From Stromatinia cepivora (Eukaryota; Ascomycota; Leotiomycetes; Helotiales; Sclerotiniaceae): 64,000 nt of DNA. Of this stretch, positions 21,249 to 32,889 are shown piece after piece. Within the stretch, counting starts at the first letter, position 1; each line of letters starts with the position of its first letter. Below the pieces are notes generated by a model. The model was not told the origin of the DNA and made no database searches. It was given only the letters and a program-made list of their open reading frames with translations. The stretch is taken from contig RCTD01000028.1 of the NCBI GenBank assembly GCA_014898415.1, positions 62,001 through 126,000 of the forward strand, read 5' to 3'. A program made the translations under genes and the position numbers.

Positions 21249-22282
21249 ACAAACCAACTTCATATCCAAAGGTATTCCCCTCACTTCCTTCACCGGTCCT
21301 CATTCAACACAGCAGGGAAAGAATAGCTCAGACGCACTTTGCGTGGTTTTATCATTACCACATGGGTCGACCTCGTTCTGTGATCATCGAGGGGACGTGT
21401 GGCAAAAGGGAGGCAGCTCCTGCGCGGGTAGACAAGCCGAGCCTTCTCGTAATAGATAGATGTCGTTGTCCTTCACAAAGCCATCGTTTTCGATATCATA
21501 CTATGCTTCATAGCCAGAGGAATGAATTTGCTTGCTTTGCCAGAGGACGGAATTGGCGTAATTACTTCTTGAGCTTGGTAGAGTACTGCACTTGGATTGC
21601 TTCTAGCGTTCGGTGCGGGAGAGCATCATGGATCTCCTTCCACAAGCAACCACTCTTTTTCATTTTAAGGACCGTCTTATTTTCGCTTGGTGTTTATCGC
21701 GCTGAAATTCTCTTTGTTTGTATTGTTGGCTGCACCTTCGAATATATGATAATATTATAGGTGCTTAAGGGTTTTGCTTTCTGTATGTTGGAATGTACAA
21801 TCGTCTTGTAAGGGGTTAGAATCTCTACAGATTTTGAATTTTTAGAGCTAATATTAAATAGTATCGAAAAAGCAGAGGGATAGCGATAGTGATTATCGAT
21901 AAACGTTTATAGATGTCTATTACAGCCCTAGGACTGTACTGTATCCATCTTAAGGGTATAGCACTATCTAAGATGATGTTTTATATTATATTGATGAAAT
22001 AGCGTTAAATCATAATTGATAGGTATTAAAGGGATTTTTTGCCGTTTTGCAGATCGGAATTCATCATTCTGATCGCTTGAGTTGGAAGCGCTGTCATCAG
22101 AATGATCAATATCACTAATATTCTTTTATTGTTATTATTTTTGTTCTTATTTATTTTACATATATTTGTTTTTGTTATCTTTATATATCTTTATTATTAT
22201 TATTTTTTTATATTATTGTTTCTTTGATCAATTTTCATTGTAATTGTAGAAGATTACGTTTTCTGAATTCTGAAAGGGTCTT
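21249..22282. other. No recognisable gene; AT-rich to the right
   Basis: An open frame at 21362-21760 (MGRPRSVIIEG...) has no motif I recognise and is treated as unsupported. From 21770 the DNA is AT-rich. A small inverted repeat around TCATTCTGATCGCTT / AAGCGCTGTCATCAGAATGA occupies 22060-22110. Confidence 0.35.
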
Positions 22283-23373
22283 ATTAATAAACGGCCTTAT
22301 GAATGGAAAGTAGTGGCTCAAGGACTATTTATGAATAAACAAAGTGTGAATAGCTTCAATATATATATGGTTTTATAATGAGGTTGAATTTTTATACAGA
22401 CTTTTTATATAGATTCAGCTTCCTTAGTTGAAAACCTTTACTACGAGACCTATAACTCTCCTTTATGCTTTTTCTTATTTCTTTAATCATTCAATATATC
22501 ATACTAATTCATCCATTCGAAATAAAGATTCTTTATTTCGAAATAAAGGTTCTTTCAATATTCCTCGTTTTCTTCAATACTCTCGATATTCATTAAATAA
22601 AGCCTCTTTATTCGAACACCCCTGAATTCAATAGTTTCGTATATACTAATGAATTCGTAGAATTCAGATTCATATTCGTATATCTAATAGTTAGGTTGCA
22701 TATGATGTATTAATGAATTTGGTCAATATAATCAATATGAATTAACCAAATTGACCAAATAGACCTAATCGACCTATATTTATATATCATATTCATTCTG
22801 AATAATAAGATCAATACGATAAACAAGATCAACTAGGCCATTTTGATCAATTAGGTCGATTTGGTTGATTAGGTCAATTTGGTCAATTTGGTTGATTTGG
22901 TCAATTTGGTCAATTAAATCAACCAAATTGACCAAATTGACCTAATCAACCAAATCAACCTAATCGATCAATATACGAATACGAATTCGAACTCTACGAA
23001 TTCACTAATATATACGAAACCATCGAATTCATAGATATTCGAATAAAGAAACCTAAATTAGTCGAATACCAGGACTATTCGAATAAAGAATCTTTATGAT
23101 ACTAATCAAGATAAATTGGAATCATGAACCTTTATTCAAATTGACGAATAAGAATAAAGCTTTGATATATAAAAGAATTCGGAAGAGGTATATAGAAAGG
23201 TTATACCCTCAATGTTGAAGGTTAAGAATCTGTACTCTAATATTATATACAATATCATTATACCATTCAACTTTTACTATTATAACTTGATATTTGCTTA
23301 TTCCACTATAAGTCTCTGAACCACTACTTCCCAATTATAAGGTTTATCACCTTCAAATACGTGACCTTCAACA
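22283..23373. repeat. Two LTR arms joined in inverted orientation
   Basis: The left arm (22283 to about 22740) resembles the start and middle of the LTR at 3116 in plus orientation (GGAAAGTAGTGGCTCAAGGACTA, then CGAATACC/CGAACACC and TTTCGTATATA blocks). The right arm (about 22745-23373) is the same family in minus orientation and ends ACCTTCAACA, the inverted LTR start. The inner ends of both are fused at the minisatellite, giving a diverged palindrome of about 1.1 kb. Confidence 0.6.
22735..22975. repeat. Palindromic minisatellite inside LTR (copy 2)
   Basis: A forward TTGGTCAAT run followed by an ATTGACCAA run, with a further short palindrome on its left. Same design as 3520-3800 and 33040-33365. 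Confidence 0.75.
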
Positions 23374-23774
23374 ATTATAGTATAATCCTTAATCAATTTC
23401 CTAATTTTGGATCTTCTATATAATTTGTTAAAATTGTAAAGGGGAATTGAAAACAAAATTTAAGAGAAAGTTTAACGATAATTTCCTATATAAACAAATT
23501 TTTGGATATAATAGAAGATTGGGATTTCATAAATAAAACAAGGAAATATATTTGTAAGGCAAAGTCGATTGGATATCTAGCAATGATAATAAGGATAAAT
23601 AGTATTATATTAATAATTAAATATCAAATAATATTGGCGATACCGAATTTAACTGGATATAAATGATAAGTAAGGGATTATAATTGTAAATTTGCAAATA
23701 GAGAATTGTGTTACAACGGTAATCACGAGTGAGCTTGGTCCTTATGCAAAAGCGATCAGATCTCATCGAATTAT

Positions 23775-24056
23775 TGTCACGAATCGTGAACCACAGGAGG
23801 CTAACCACGTGATACCCCTTATCTCCCATATCAATTAATGAGCTGATCGTCTGTGCGCATGCGTTACGAATCATACGATTTAGTATGGTAAAATGGTGAC
23901 CCTAATAACGCATGCGCACAGCCCCGCAGCCCACGAATGGGTATTTGTGTATATATATTTAGTCGCTCCTTACGAGCCATAGTTCTTCAGTTGTAGATTC
24001 TAAGGAACATAATTGACCCTGTTTATTCAGCTCTACTACAGCTCTTGTGCGTCACA
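23775..24056 (+). repeat. Solo LTR of the 10005-12076 gag-only element, inserted in the gypsy LTR
   Basis: 282 bp, TGTCACGAATCGTGAACC...GTGCGTCACA, the reverse complement of the LTRs at 10005 and 11796. It interrupts the left gypsy LTR after CATCGAATTAT, a point that is continuous in the right LTR (ATCGAATTAATATATG). It was therefore inserted after the gypsy element. Flanks ATTAT and TATAT do not form an exact repeat. Confidence 0.85.
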
Positions 24057-25984
24057 TATATTCTTTTGAAAAGATCATTCATTTCAATTTTTCTTTGTAA
24101 AAAAAAGAAATATTATACAGAATCAATATTAATAAATTATTTAAAGAAGATACTATCATTTTTTATAATATAGTCTTTAAATATAGAAATAAAGATATCA
24201 TCATTATTTATACAATGCCTCTTTATAAGAATTTCTAATAAGTTTATTAAATCACTTAATAATATTAACCGAACCGATGGTTATATGATCACGTGATATA
24301 TTAATAATATAATTTAATATTATTAAATTTTATTATTATATGAAATTTCGATCATATATCATACTAGAATGATTTATAATGGAATAGAATGTGATGGAAG
24401 CATATAGAACTTTCTTATTTCTAAGGTTAAATATTATTGGTTACTATTTCATTTCATTATATAAAATAATTCTATAAGATTCGATTTAAATCGATCTTAT
24501 TTATAATCATACAATATTACAGAATTTCATAGAATCTTATCAAATATTATAAATAAGAAGATTTTCTTCAAAGAATTCTTCTGAAAAACAAGCAAAATAA
24601 ATTCAATATTCAATACACTCATATTTTGACTTCAATCATTATATATTCGATCACCCTTTTTAAGCTATATAACTAAGTCTTCCACTATAATAATAGTAAA
24701 TAATATTATTATATTATTCATTATTATTAACCAATTAACCTCCTCCAAGACTCTTCTACACCAAAAGGGATCGGGATTAGAGTGGGATTAGCTGTTGTAC
24801 AATCAAATGATCGAAAATCCTACCAACAAATAAATATCAGCGTTAATCAATTAATCTACAATAGAGTTGATAGGAGTTACAAGAGTTATTGAATATTCTG
24901 ATATAATTATATGTCCAGAAGATAAGTTCAAGATTTATTCAAACAATAAAGCTGGATTGTATCGATTGAAAACATTATTATATTAATCTGATCAAACCTG
25001 CTAAATCGAAGCGATTAAAGCTATAGAGATTCTCAAAGTTAGAGGAACGGAAATATTGCTCAATTAAATCCTCGAATATATTTCAGTAAAAGGAAATAAA
25101 CTAATAAATTAACTAATCAAAAAAACAATCAAGAAAAACCCTAATTCAAATGAAACAAATTTTGGCCTGTTAGAAATGATAATCAAACAAAATATATCAA
25201 ATCAATAAATAAATATACTCAGTAAATATCAATCAAGATTTAATCAATTTTCTTTTATTTATTCAAAATCTTTCTTTTAAAGGATCAATTCTAAAATCAG
25301 AATTCCAAAAGGGATTAATCAAAGGATTACTAATACTTTCTATCAACTCAAATTCGGCTATAGCTACATCTAGTCCTATCTATATCGATTTGGCATCTCC
25401 AATGATAAATATAATTATAGAAAAATAGAATCATTTCAACATATCTTCTTCTCAGTTACCCTTTTTACAAGATAATTAGAAAAAAGATATCAGAAGATAC
25501 CCAATCTCAAAATTAACCTTGAAATACCTATTTTATACAAAATTAGATATCGAAAAAATCATCGATTACATTAATACCACCAAAATTGTAACTGGAGTAT
25601 AGCACTTCAGCAAGGATTCTCATTAAAGGAAAAGAAAAGGATGAAAAAGAAAAAAAGGAAGTAAAGGAGAGGAATAAAATAGAGGAAATGGAAAAGAGAA
25701 TAATCAATAATAAAGGATAAAGTCTTAATTATACTAATAATTCCATTATATTATATTTATTTTATTTATCTTTTTGTTTATTATATACAATATATATAAT
25801 AAACAGATTTGTTCCCCAATATTTGTTTTCATTCCCCCAAATCAAATATTTACATTTTTGTAATAATAATAATGAATCGTTAGTGTCTTTAAGGTTTAAC
25901 CATTCTATATAATCTTGGATTAAGGAAGGACATTAATTAAATCAATTAATCAATCAATCAGGGATGCGATAATTCAACACCTGT
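24057..25984. other. Decayed LTR/gag region of the gypsy element
   Basis: Extremely AT-rich with many stops in all frames. It should hold the rest of the left LTR, the primer site and most of gag. I see no readable domain. Confidence 0.4.
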
Positions 25985-26539
25985 ATGTGGTGCATCCTAG
26001 GAACCTGTAATTTATTTACGGAGCCAGAACCAACAGCAGAGCATGCTGCAATGAGCTGGACAGCTTGCTACGACGAAACCTGTAGAATTCACCTATCAGA
26101 TAAGGAAGCAACGGGATGGTTTCCCAAGAAGAAAGCAGGAAAATCCCGCAAGACTAAAAGGAAAGGATCGAATGATATTTCGTCACGTGGTCACGAAATC
26201 GACCAAATCAACCAAAAGCTACCCGGCGAAGATAACACTCAATCATCCAATAAAGGGGATGAGAATGATGGTAAAGCGTCAGAAGGTCCGGAAGTCATCC
26301 TTAATGACAGAAAAGAAGTTTTTTCTAAGGATGGGCACGATAAATTAGCATTTAGTCAAATAATTGACCAAATTGACCAAAACAACCAGATAGGTCAAAA
26401 CCAGCTAAACATTACAGGGCAGGCAGATCAGATTTACTGCATTGCTGAAATAAATCGACGACAAATCCGAGCTATGATCGATTCAGGAGCTATGGGAAAT
26501 TTTATTGCATTAGGAACTGTAAAGTATTTGGGAGTATAG
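25985..26539 (+). pseudogene. Gypsy gag end and protease
   Basis: 184 open codons. The start (HAAMSWTACYDETC, HLSDKEATGWFPKK) is the Cys/His segment that precedes the protease in many fungal gypsy polyproteins. The C-terminal part has the aspartic protease core AMIDSGAMGNFI with the DSGA active-site triad. Between them is a Gln/Asn/Asp-rich stretch with IIDQIDQNNQIGQNQ, encoded by the same ATTGACCAA words as the LTR minisatellites. The frame stops at 26537-26539 within the polyprotein, so the gene is broken. Confidence 0.75.
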
Positions 26540-27040
26540 CTTCAAACGAAACGAACTCTATATCAATTGTAGCTAGTCGATGGCCAACTAGCAGGATTGG
26601 ATAGTAAGATTTCGTAGAAGATTCGTTTAATACAGATGAGTATAATCCAATATAAAGAGGTTATCTAGTTCGATATTGTTCCTTTAGGAAACCAATAGAT
26701 CATTTTGGGAATGCCATAATTGAAAGTACACAACCCCTAGATTGATTGGTCTTCGGAAACGATTCACTTTCCGAATAATAGCGACCAAGAAAACGCGTCA
26801 GAGCCTGCGAGACTGAACACACGCGATGGAGAGCTGAAGGCGAACAACACCAACGACGTAGGACACCCAGTCCAGGGTCCTCCATTAATGGCGAAGGAAG
26901 GTGAACCTCCCATACAAATGAAGAAAAAGCAAACGAAAATGCTTGAAACCACCCTTGCAAGAAAACACGTACAATACCAAAAGTACAAGAAACTCTTCGA
27001 AGAAAAGAAAGACCATAAAGCTTTACCGGAATACAAGCCA

Positions 27041-28370
27041 TAGGATCATAAGATAGTATTGCAAAAAGGCAAAACACCTCCATTTGGACCAATCTATCAA
27101 ATGTCGGAATCAGAATTAAGGACATTTAGGGAATATATCGATAACGTATTAAAAAAGGAATAGATCAGAAAATCCATTTCGCAAATAACAAGCTCTATAT
27201 TATATATACCCAAAAAGAATAGTACTAAAAGGCTATACATAGATTATCGCAAACTCAACTATATGACGATCAAGGATCGATATCCATTTCCATTAGCTAC
27301 AGAATTGAGGGATCGATTGGGAAAAGCAAGGGTTTTCTCCAAATTTGATCTACGAAACGGATTCCACCTGATCAGAATTAAAGAAGGTGAGGAATGGAAG
27401 ATTGCGTTCAGGATTCGATGCAGATTATATGAATACCAAGTTATGCCATTTGGATTGATTAATGCGCCTGCATCTTGTATGAGGCTAGTCAATAATGTAT
27501 TAAGAAAATACCTGGATATTTACTGCATTTGCTACTTAGACGACATCCTAGTCTTTTCAGAAGACAAGGAGCAATATATAAAGGATGTCAACAACATACT
27601 GAGTTGCTTAGAAGATGTAGATCTCTAATGCAAACCCAGCAAATGCGAATTCCATGTTACAAAAACAGAATTCCTAGGATTTACAATCTTTTCGGAAGGC
27701 CTCAAGATGAGCCTGAATAAGGTAAAAGCTATTCAGAAATAAGAACCCCCTACTAATACAAAAGAAGTACAGGCTTTCTCAGGGTCCGCTAACCCTTACT
27801 AACGATTTATTAAGGGTCATTCGAAGACAGCTCTACCCCTAACAGAACCCACGAAGAAGAATCAAGGGGATCACAAATGGACGGATAAAGCTCAGAAAGC
27901 TTCCGAGGAACCTAAAGAAGCTTTCATGAAGGAGCCCATCCTTGTAGCTTTCGATCCAGAAAAGCCGATCTCTATGGAGACGGATTCTTCAAATTACACT
28001 ATAGGAGCAGTCCTTAGCCAACCAGGGGCGAATAAGAAATAACAACCAGTTGCTTACCATTCCCGCAAGCTATCACCAGCTGAATTAAACTGCAAGATAT
28101 ACAATAAAGAGTTGCTAGCAATCGTGGAAGCATTCAGGGAATGGAGTTTATCTGAAAGGATCGAAATATACGGTGCAGGTATATACCGATCATAAAAACT
28201 TGGTTTACTTCACCACAACGAAGGAGTTGAATAAGCGATAAGTACGATGGTCAGAAACCTTGTCGGCCTACAATTTTCGAATTTCATATGTCAAAGGAAC
28301 GGAAAATGCTAGAGCAGATGCTCTCAGCAGAAAACCAGAATATTTACAGAACAAGACGCACGAATCATAC
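27041..28370 (+). pseudogene. Gypsy reverse transcriptase and RNase H
   Basis: The reverse transcriptase reads through LYIDYRKLN, FSKFDLRNGFHLIRIKEG and VMPFGLINAPA to the catalytic CYLDDILVFS (YLDD) at about 27530. The thumb continues past a stop at 27627 ([15 protein letters not shown]). RNase H follows with METDSSNYTIGAVLSQPG, SRKLSPAELN and YNKELLAIVEAFREW, a frame change near 28150, YTDHKNLVYF, and VKGTENARADALSRKPEY. About five stops and one or more frameshifts make it inactive. Confidence 0.85.
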
Positions 28371-28589
28371 TCAATTCTACGAAAAGAAGACGATGCTTTA
28401 GTATTCAACAAACCACAGCTTGCAGCCTCTTCCAAAATACGATACGATACCATACGAGACGCTGTAAAAGCAGAATATGCAAAAGATACTACTGCAATAC
28501 GGGTTCTGAAGAATTCAGACAATCTAGAAAAAGGATTCACCCTCAAAGATGGATTCCTTTATTTTCATAACAAGCTGTATATACTTTCT

Positions 28590-29550
28590 AAGATAGCTGA
28601 AGGATATATCCAGGAACAGTATGAGTTACCAACTCATAGGCATTAAGGAATCATAAAAACCTTTATCAAATTAGGGAAAGAAATCTACTTTCCAAGGATA
28701 AGAATTCTAATTGAGAAAGCAGTTGGGAATTGCAACATTTGTATAAGGAATAAAGCCGTTAGACATGTTTCTTATGGTCAGTTCAAAACCCCTGAACTAC
28801 CTATTCAACCATGGAAATCAATCGTATGGGATTTCGTGGTAAAATTACCGAAATCCAAGGATCCCGCTACTAAAACAGAATATGATTCTATTCTGGTGAT
28901 AATAGACAGGTTGGTTAACCAAGTATGCCTATATGATACCCTTTTGTGAAATATGGACTACCGACAACCTGGTATATATATTTCTTCGAAATATGGTCAG
29001 TATACATGGCGTATTAGAAGAAATAATTTCGGATCGAGATAAGCTCTTCACTTCGAAATTTTGGATTACATTGATAGTATTACTCGGGATCAAAAGGAAG
29101 CTATCCATAGCATTTCACTCTCAAACTGATGGGCAAACAGAACGATTGAATCAAACCATAGAAGCCTACTTACGATACTATATCAATTACAAACAAGACA
29201 ATTGGGTCGAATTATTACCCTTGATTCAATTCGCATATAATACATCGGAAACAGAGATTACGAAAATATCACTAGTATATACTAATTTCGGATTTCATTC
29301 TATAGCATACCATTTAGCTTTTCCACAAGAAGCGAATGTAGACAAAGCTATAAAAAATATTAAAGAAATCGAGGATTTACAAGAATAACTAGTATTGGAT
29401 TTGAAGTTTATATCCTTAAGAACAGTTGTATATTACAATGAATCACATAGTATAGGACTTATACTAAAAGAGGGGGATAAAGTTTATTTAATTCGATGAA
29501 ATATTCAAACGAAACGACCGAGCAATAAACTAGATTATAAGAAACTGGAA
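28590..29550 (+). pseudogene. Gypsy integrase
   Basis: The zinc-binding HHCC part is visible as PTHRH then NCNICIRNK (28620-28750). The core shows WKSIVWDFV, SDRDKLFTSKFW and DGQTERLNQTIEAYLRYY, that is the D, D and E positions. The frame changes near 28925 and stops at 29386. The C-terminal GPY/F-like part (EGDKVYLIR, a stop, RPSNKLDYKK) follows. Confidence 0.85.
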
Positions 29551-29955
29551 TTATTCAAAATCGACAAAATAATAAGACCCATCAACTACAAATTCAAACT
29601 ACCACACACCATAAATATCTATTCAGTATTCCATATCTCTCTACTCGAACCAACACCACCAGGAATATTGGAGGCACCAATAACAAAGATCGAATTAATC
29701 AATCCAAATGCTATTTATAGCATCGAAACGATACTAGATTGCAAATACATCAAAAACAAGATCCAATACCTGATTAAATGGCTCGATTACGCATATACAG
29801 AAAATACTTGGGAACCCAAAGAAAGCCTCAATTGCCCTGCGAAACTTCGGGCATTCCACCAGCAATACCCAGAGTTGCCCAAAGAGGATCATCAGGATCC
29901 AAAGGATCGAAGAAAGAAGCATCCAAAGAAGCATCACCAGGACCGGGGGCATTAG
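29551..29955 (+). pseudogene. Gypsy chromodomain, polyprotein C-terminus
   Basis: After FKIDKIIRPINYKFKLP and FHISLLEP comes YSIETILDCKYIKNKIQYLIKW then ENTWEPKESL, a canonical chromodomain with its aromatic residues (Y, W, W). Chromodomains of this kind steer integration to heterochromatin. The tail is basic (EDHQDPKDRRKKHPKKHHQ). Its last 128 bp overlap an antisense gene. Confidence 0.85.
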
Positions 29956-30309
29956 AAAACAATGACCCTAAAGCTTCTTTCTCTTTCTCGACATACTCCT
30001 TTTCTAATTTTTCTTTCTCCTCAGCCTCATCCAATTCATCTAGGGCCTTTAAACCACGATGAACCATCTCCCCAGCACGAAATCGGAGAACTTCTCTGCT
30101 GAGACAGTAAACAAAGCTGTTTCGATAAAGCTTCGCAAAGCTCTTATTCAATCCTTCGCTCCTCTTTATCCAAAGCCTCCCAATCTGAGGCTGAAGGACC
30201 AAAAACATCACATTTACCACTACCATTTGCTTTAATGCATTCGCCACAACGACGAGAATCTTCGAGAACCCGACATTCCAAATTACAAGCAGCGCAACGC
30301 AAACAAGGC
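29828..30309 (-). pseudogene. Antisense Cys-rich gene carried by the gypsy element
   Basis: The minus strand from 30309 reads CLRCAACNLEC, nine residues, CGECIKANGSGKC, then DVFGPSASDWEALDKEERR. Cysteines are spaced CxxCxxCx3C...CxxC...C, a zinc-binding-like pattern. After one stop (about 30166) and a +1/-1 frame change (about 30110) the reading continues with VLRFRAGEMVHRGLKALDELDEAEEKE, a helical acidic/basic region, to the stop at 29828. I recall similar Cys-rich plus coiled-coil ORFs in fungal genomes associated with retroelements, but cannot name the family. It lies between the chromodomain and the right LTR, opposite to pol, and overlaps the chromodomain end. Confidence 0.6.
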
Positions 30310-30469
30310 GATATAATTAAACCACTTTCTTTAATTTATTGATAAAACAACATCCGATTTGTTGTTGATTTAGAAGATCATATAGGAGGCATACTAAAGA
30401 AAGAAAAACCATTATCGAAAAAAACCATTATAAACGCTTGAGGCAAGCACTAAGTTAGGAAGGGGGTAG

Positions 30470-30545
30470 TGTTACAACAGTAATCACGAGTGAGCTTAGT
30501 CTTTGTGCAAAAGCGATCAGATCTTATCGAATTAATATATGATTT
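30470..30545 (+). repeat. Start of the right gypsy LTR
   Basis: TGTTACAACAGTAATCACGAGTG and about 50 further bases match 23709-23774. The rest of this LTR (to somewhere before 31157) is too diverged to align by eye with its interrupted partner. Confidence 0.75.
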
Positions 30546-31156
30546 CGATCACTTTAGGATTATACTTTATCAGAGACTATATAATTGGTTTTGTAGAATC
30601 TAATTAGAATCTATAGAGTTGGATCTATTGAATCTAATTAGAATCGATAAATCCAAAACGTATAAAGATCTATATATTTAATGTGAATTCCTTTTATAGA
30701 GCTTTGTATTCAAAATCAATTATTTACAGTACCCCTCCACTTATATTAGTCGATCTCCAATTTTACACCAAAAACAGCCAAAATACATAGTTTTTATTTG
30801 AATATTTTAATATAATAGAAAATTCAATAAATAAACTTCCTTATAATTTTGATTATTTATATATAAAAGATTATATGTAGTGGATTTCAAAACCCTAAAA
30901 AATTTATTCATTGAATAATAATAGTTTTAAATTCAAAGCCTACCCCCCCTAACCCTCCCCGTAAAAATCAGACTTAATTTACTTTACTAATTTTCTATCT
31001 TAATTATATAATCCAGAAAAATCGCAAAAATAAATTTCAAATTTTTAATTATTAATTTAGATCGAAATATATGAAATTATGGATTTTGAAGATCTTTTTA
31101 TTATTATTATTGTAAATATAATTATCTGTTAAAGTAGATGAGTTTTAGTTTAAAAA
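30546..31156. other. AT-rich DNA between gypsy LTR and gag-only element
   Basis: Probably the remainder of the gypsy right LTR and older relics. No gene. Confidence 0.35.
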
Positions 31157-31306
31157 TGTCACGAGATACACGTGATCGCGTCCGATCGGGCTAGTACAGT
31201 ACTAAGCTTCGAGCCGATCATATATATAGCTTCGTAGCACACTCTCTTTAGCTCTATAACTTTTAATTCTAAAGTTGATCTCTAAACACTCGTTAAATTC
31301 ATTATA
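31157..31306 (+). repeat. Left LTR, second gag-only element
   Basis: 150 bp, paired with 32683-32832. It contains ACACGTGATCGCGTCCGATC, a TATATATAGC box and GCTCTATAACTTTTAATTC. Confidence 0.9.
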
Positions 31307-31599
31307 TTATTAAAAGCTCTTCCAGATAAGAAATGGAATAACATCTGTATATATTTATACATACTCCGCTTGCTTCTATTTAGACATATCACTCCTATTC
31401 TCTCACCTACACATAGATCTTCTTGATATTATTCAAAGATATTGTCTTTTTTCTTACCCTTAATTTCTAAGCTATAAATTACAATTCGATAAACCTCGCG
31501 ATTACAAAACTTCATGGCGAAATGATTCATCAATAGAATAAAATCTCGTTCTTATACTTTCTGATTCTCGAACACACTCCTACTGCTCATACTCCTTCT

Positions 31600-32611
31600 C
31601 GTCCGAAACCCTCTCTCCCTGATCCTGAAAAGTTCAATGGTAACTCTCAAAAGTTCGATACCTGGCTTCCCTCGATTCAAACAAAACTATAAATAAACAA
31701 CACTGCGATCGGCGATTCTACAGTTCAATTTTATTATGTTTATCTCAATCTTGAATCTTATATACAAGCTATAGTACTACCTCAACTTTCTTCTCTTGAT
31801 CAAAACATTCCCTTAGATTATACAACGATCCTAAATCAACTCATATACATTTACAACAATCCGAATAAAGTTCAAAAAGCCGAAGATAAGCTATTCATTC
31901 TCAAACAAAGAACTGATTCTCTATATACCTATATTACAAAATTCGAAAGAACTCTTTACAAAGCCAAAAATCAGAATTGGCCCAATTCAAATAAGATCTC
32001 AACCTTTCATAATAGACTCAATATTACTCTTAGAAATCGTCTTTCTCAACAACTTTCTCTTCCCTACTCTTATCCCGATTTTGTTTAGATCATACAACAA
32101 CTAGCTACTCATACAACAAATGGATTCCCTGCATCATCCCACTCTAATAAACTTAAAGCCCTATATATATTACAGAATCCATCCCACTCTCGAAACCACA
32201 ATCTAATGAACATTAACAATCTTAATATCATTAATACCCTTAACCCTTTTGATACCCAATCAGACAAACCCAATCATACCTTGATTCTACCCTATATACA
32301 AACACCCGAATTTTCCCCTTCTGAAAGAACTCTCTTACACAAATAAAATAAATATATACAATATAAAAATATCTCCCATTAAATACAAACCTGTCCATTA
32401 GATCCACATCAAGAAGTCCGAAATCGACAAAAGCCTATTCCGGCTATTACACTGACTACTGAATCCAAAAACGACGATGATAAAAACCTAGGAGAAATGA
32501 TCAATGACCGATATTTTGAAGATCACTTGAAGGAAGCATATAATACAATAGATACATATTCGTTGGCTATAATGCAATCCACACATCAGGCATTTTTATC
32601 AAAAGAAGATT
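31600..32611 (+). pseudogene. Decayed gag of the second gag-only element
   Basis: It reads PDPEKFNGNSQKFDTWLPSIQ, a stop, then QFYYVYLNLE, LPQLSSLDQN, KAEDKLFILKQRTDSLYTYI and LPYSYPDFV. The order resembles fungal Ty1/Ty3-type gag. It is longer readable than the copy at 330-1390 but still has several CAA-to-TAA stops. The acidic tail includes TESKNDDDKN and ends at about 32611. Confidence 0.7.
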
Positions 32612-32682
32612 AATAATCATTTTATATTTAAATCATTCATTTTAAATAAATTCGAAGCGAACTCTTCAGAAAAAGGGGATAA

Positions 32683-32832
32683 TATCACGAGATACACGTG
32701 ATCGCGTCCGATCGGGCTAGTACAATACTAAGCTTCGAGCCGATCATATATATAGCTTCGTAGCACACTCTCTTTAGCTCTGTAGCTTTTAATTCTAAGG
32801 TTGATCTCTAAACGCTCGTTGGGTTCGTCACA
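32683..32832 (+). repeat. Right LTR, second gag-only element
   Basis: 150 bp, less mutated than its partner at the 3' end (GGGTTCGTCACA against AAATTCATTATA). Confidence 0.9.
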
Positions 32833-32889
32833 AAAAAAGCCTTTCGACTAGTATAAGTGGTCTAGTACTGTAATATACTTTACTATTAG

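Larger units (their letters stand above)
23709..30545 (+). mobile_element. RIP-decayed Ty3/gypsy chromovirus
   Basis: Two LTR starts with the same sequence (TGTTACAAC[G/A]GTAATCACGAG, continuing about 65 bp) lie at 23709 and 30470. Between them in order are a gag/protease part, reverse transcriptase, RNase H, integrase and a chromodomain, which is the Ty3/gypsy chromovirus order. A polypurine tract (GGAAGGGGGTAG) precedes the right LTR. The left LTR is split by a foreign LTR (23775-24056). Stops of TAA/TAG type and frameshifts occur throughout. The outer end of the right LTR could not be fixed and lies somewhere before 31157. Upstream gag (24800-25980) is too decayed to read. Confidence 0.8.
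31157..32832 (+). mobile_element. Gag-only (TR-GAG-like) LTR element, second copy
   Basis: LTRs of exactly 150 bp at 31157-31306 and 32683-32832 both begin TGTCACGAG/TATCACGAG and end TTCATTATA/TTCGTCACA; differences between them are transitions. A polypurine tract (AAAAAGGGGAT) precedes the right LTR. Both flanks are AAAAA, a possible 5-bp target duplication. The interior holds only a gag-like frame. It belongs to the same family as 1-1635 by gag similarity, though the LTRs differ. Confidence 0.85.

Noticed and set aside
21362..21760. 132-codon ORF (MGRPRSVIIEG...)
   Set aside because: No motif, unusual composition, no splice or codon-use support; next to an LTR fragment.
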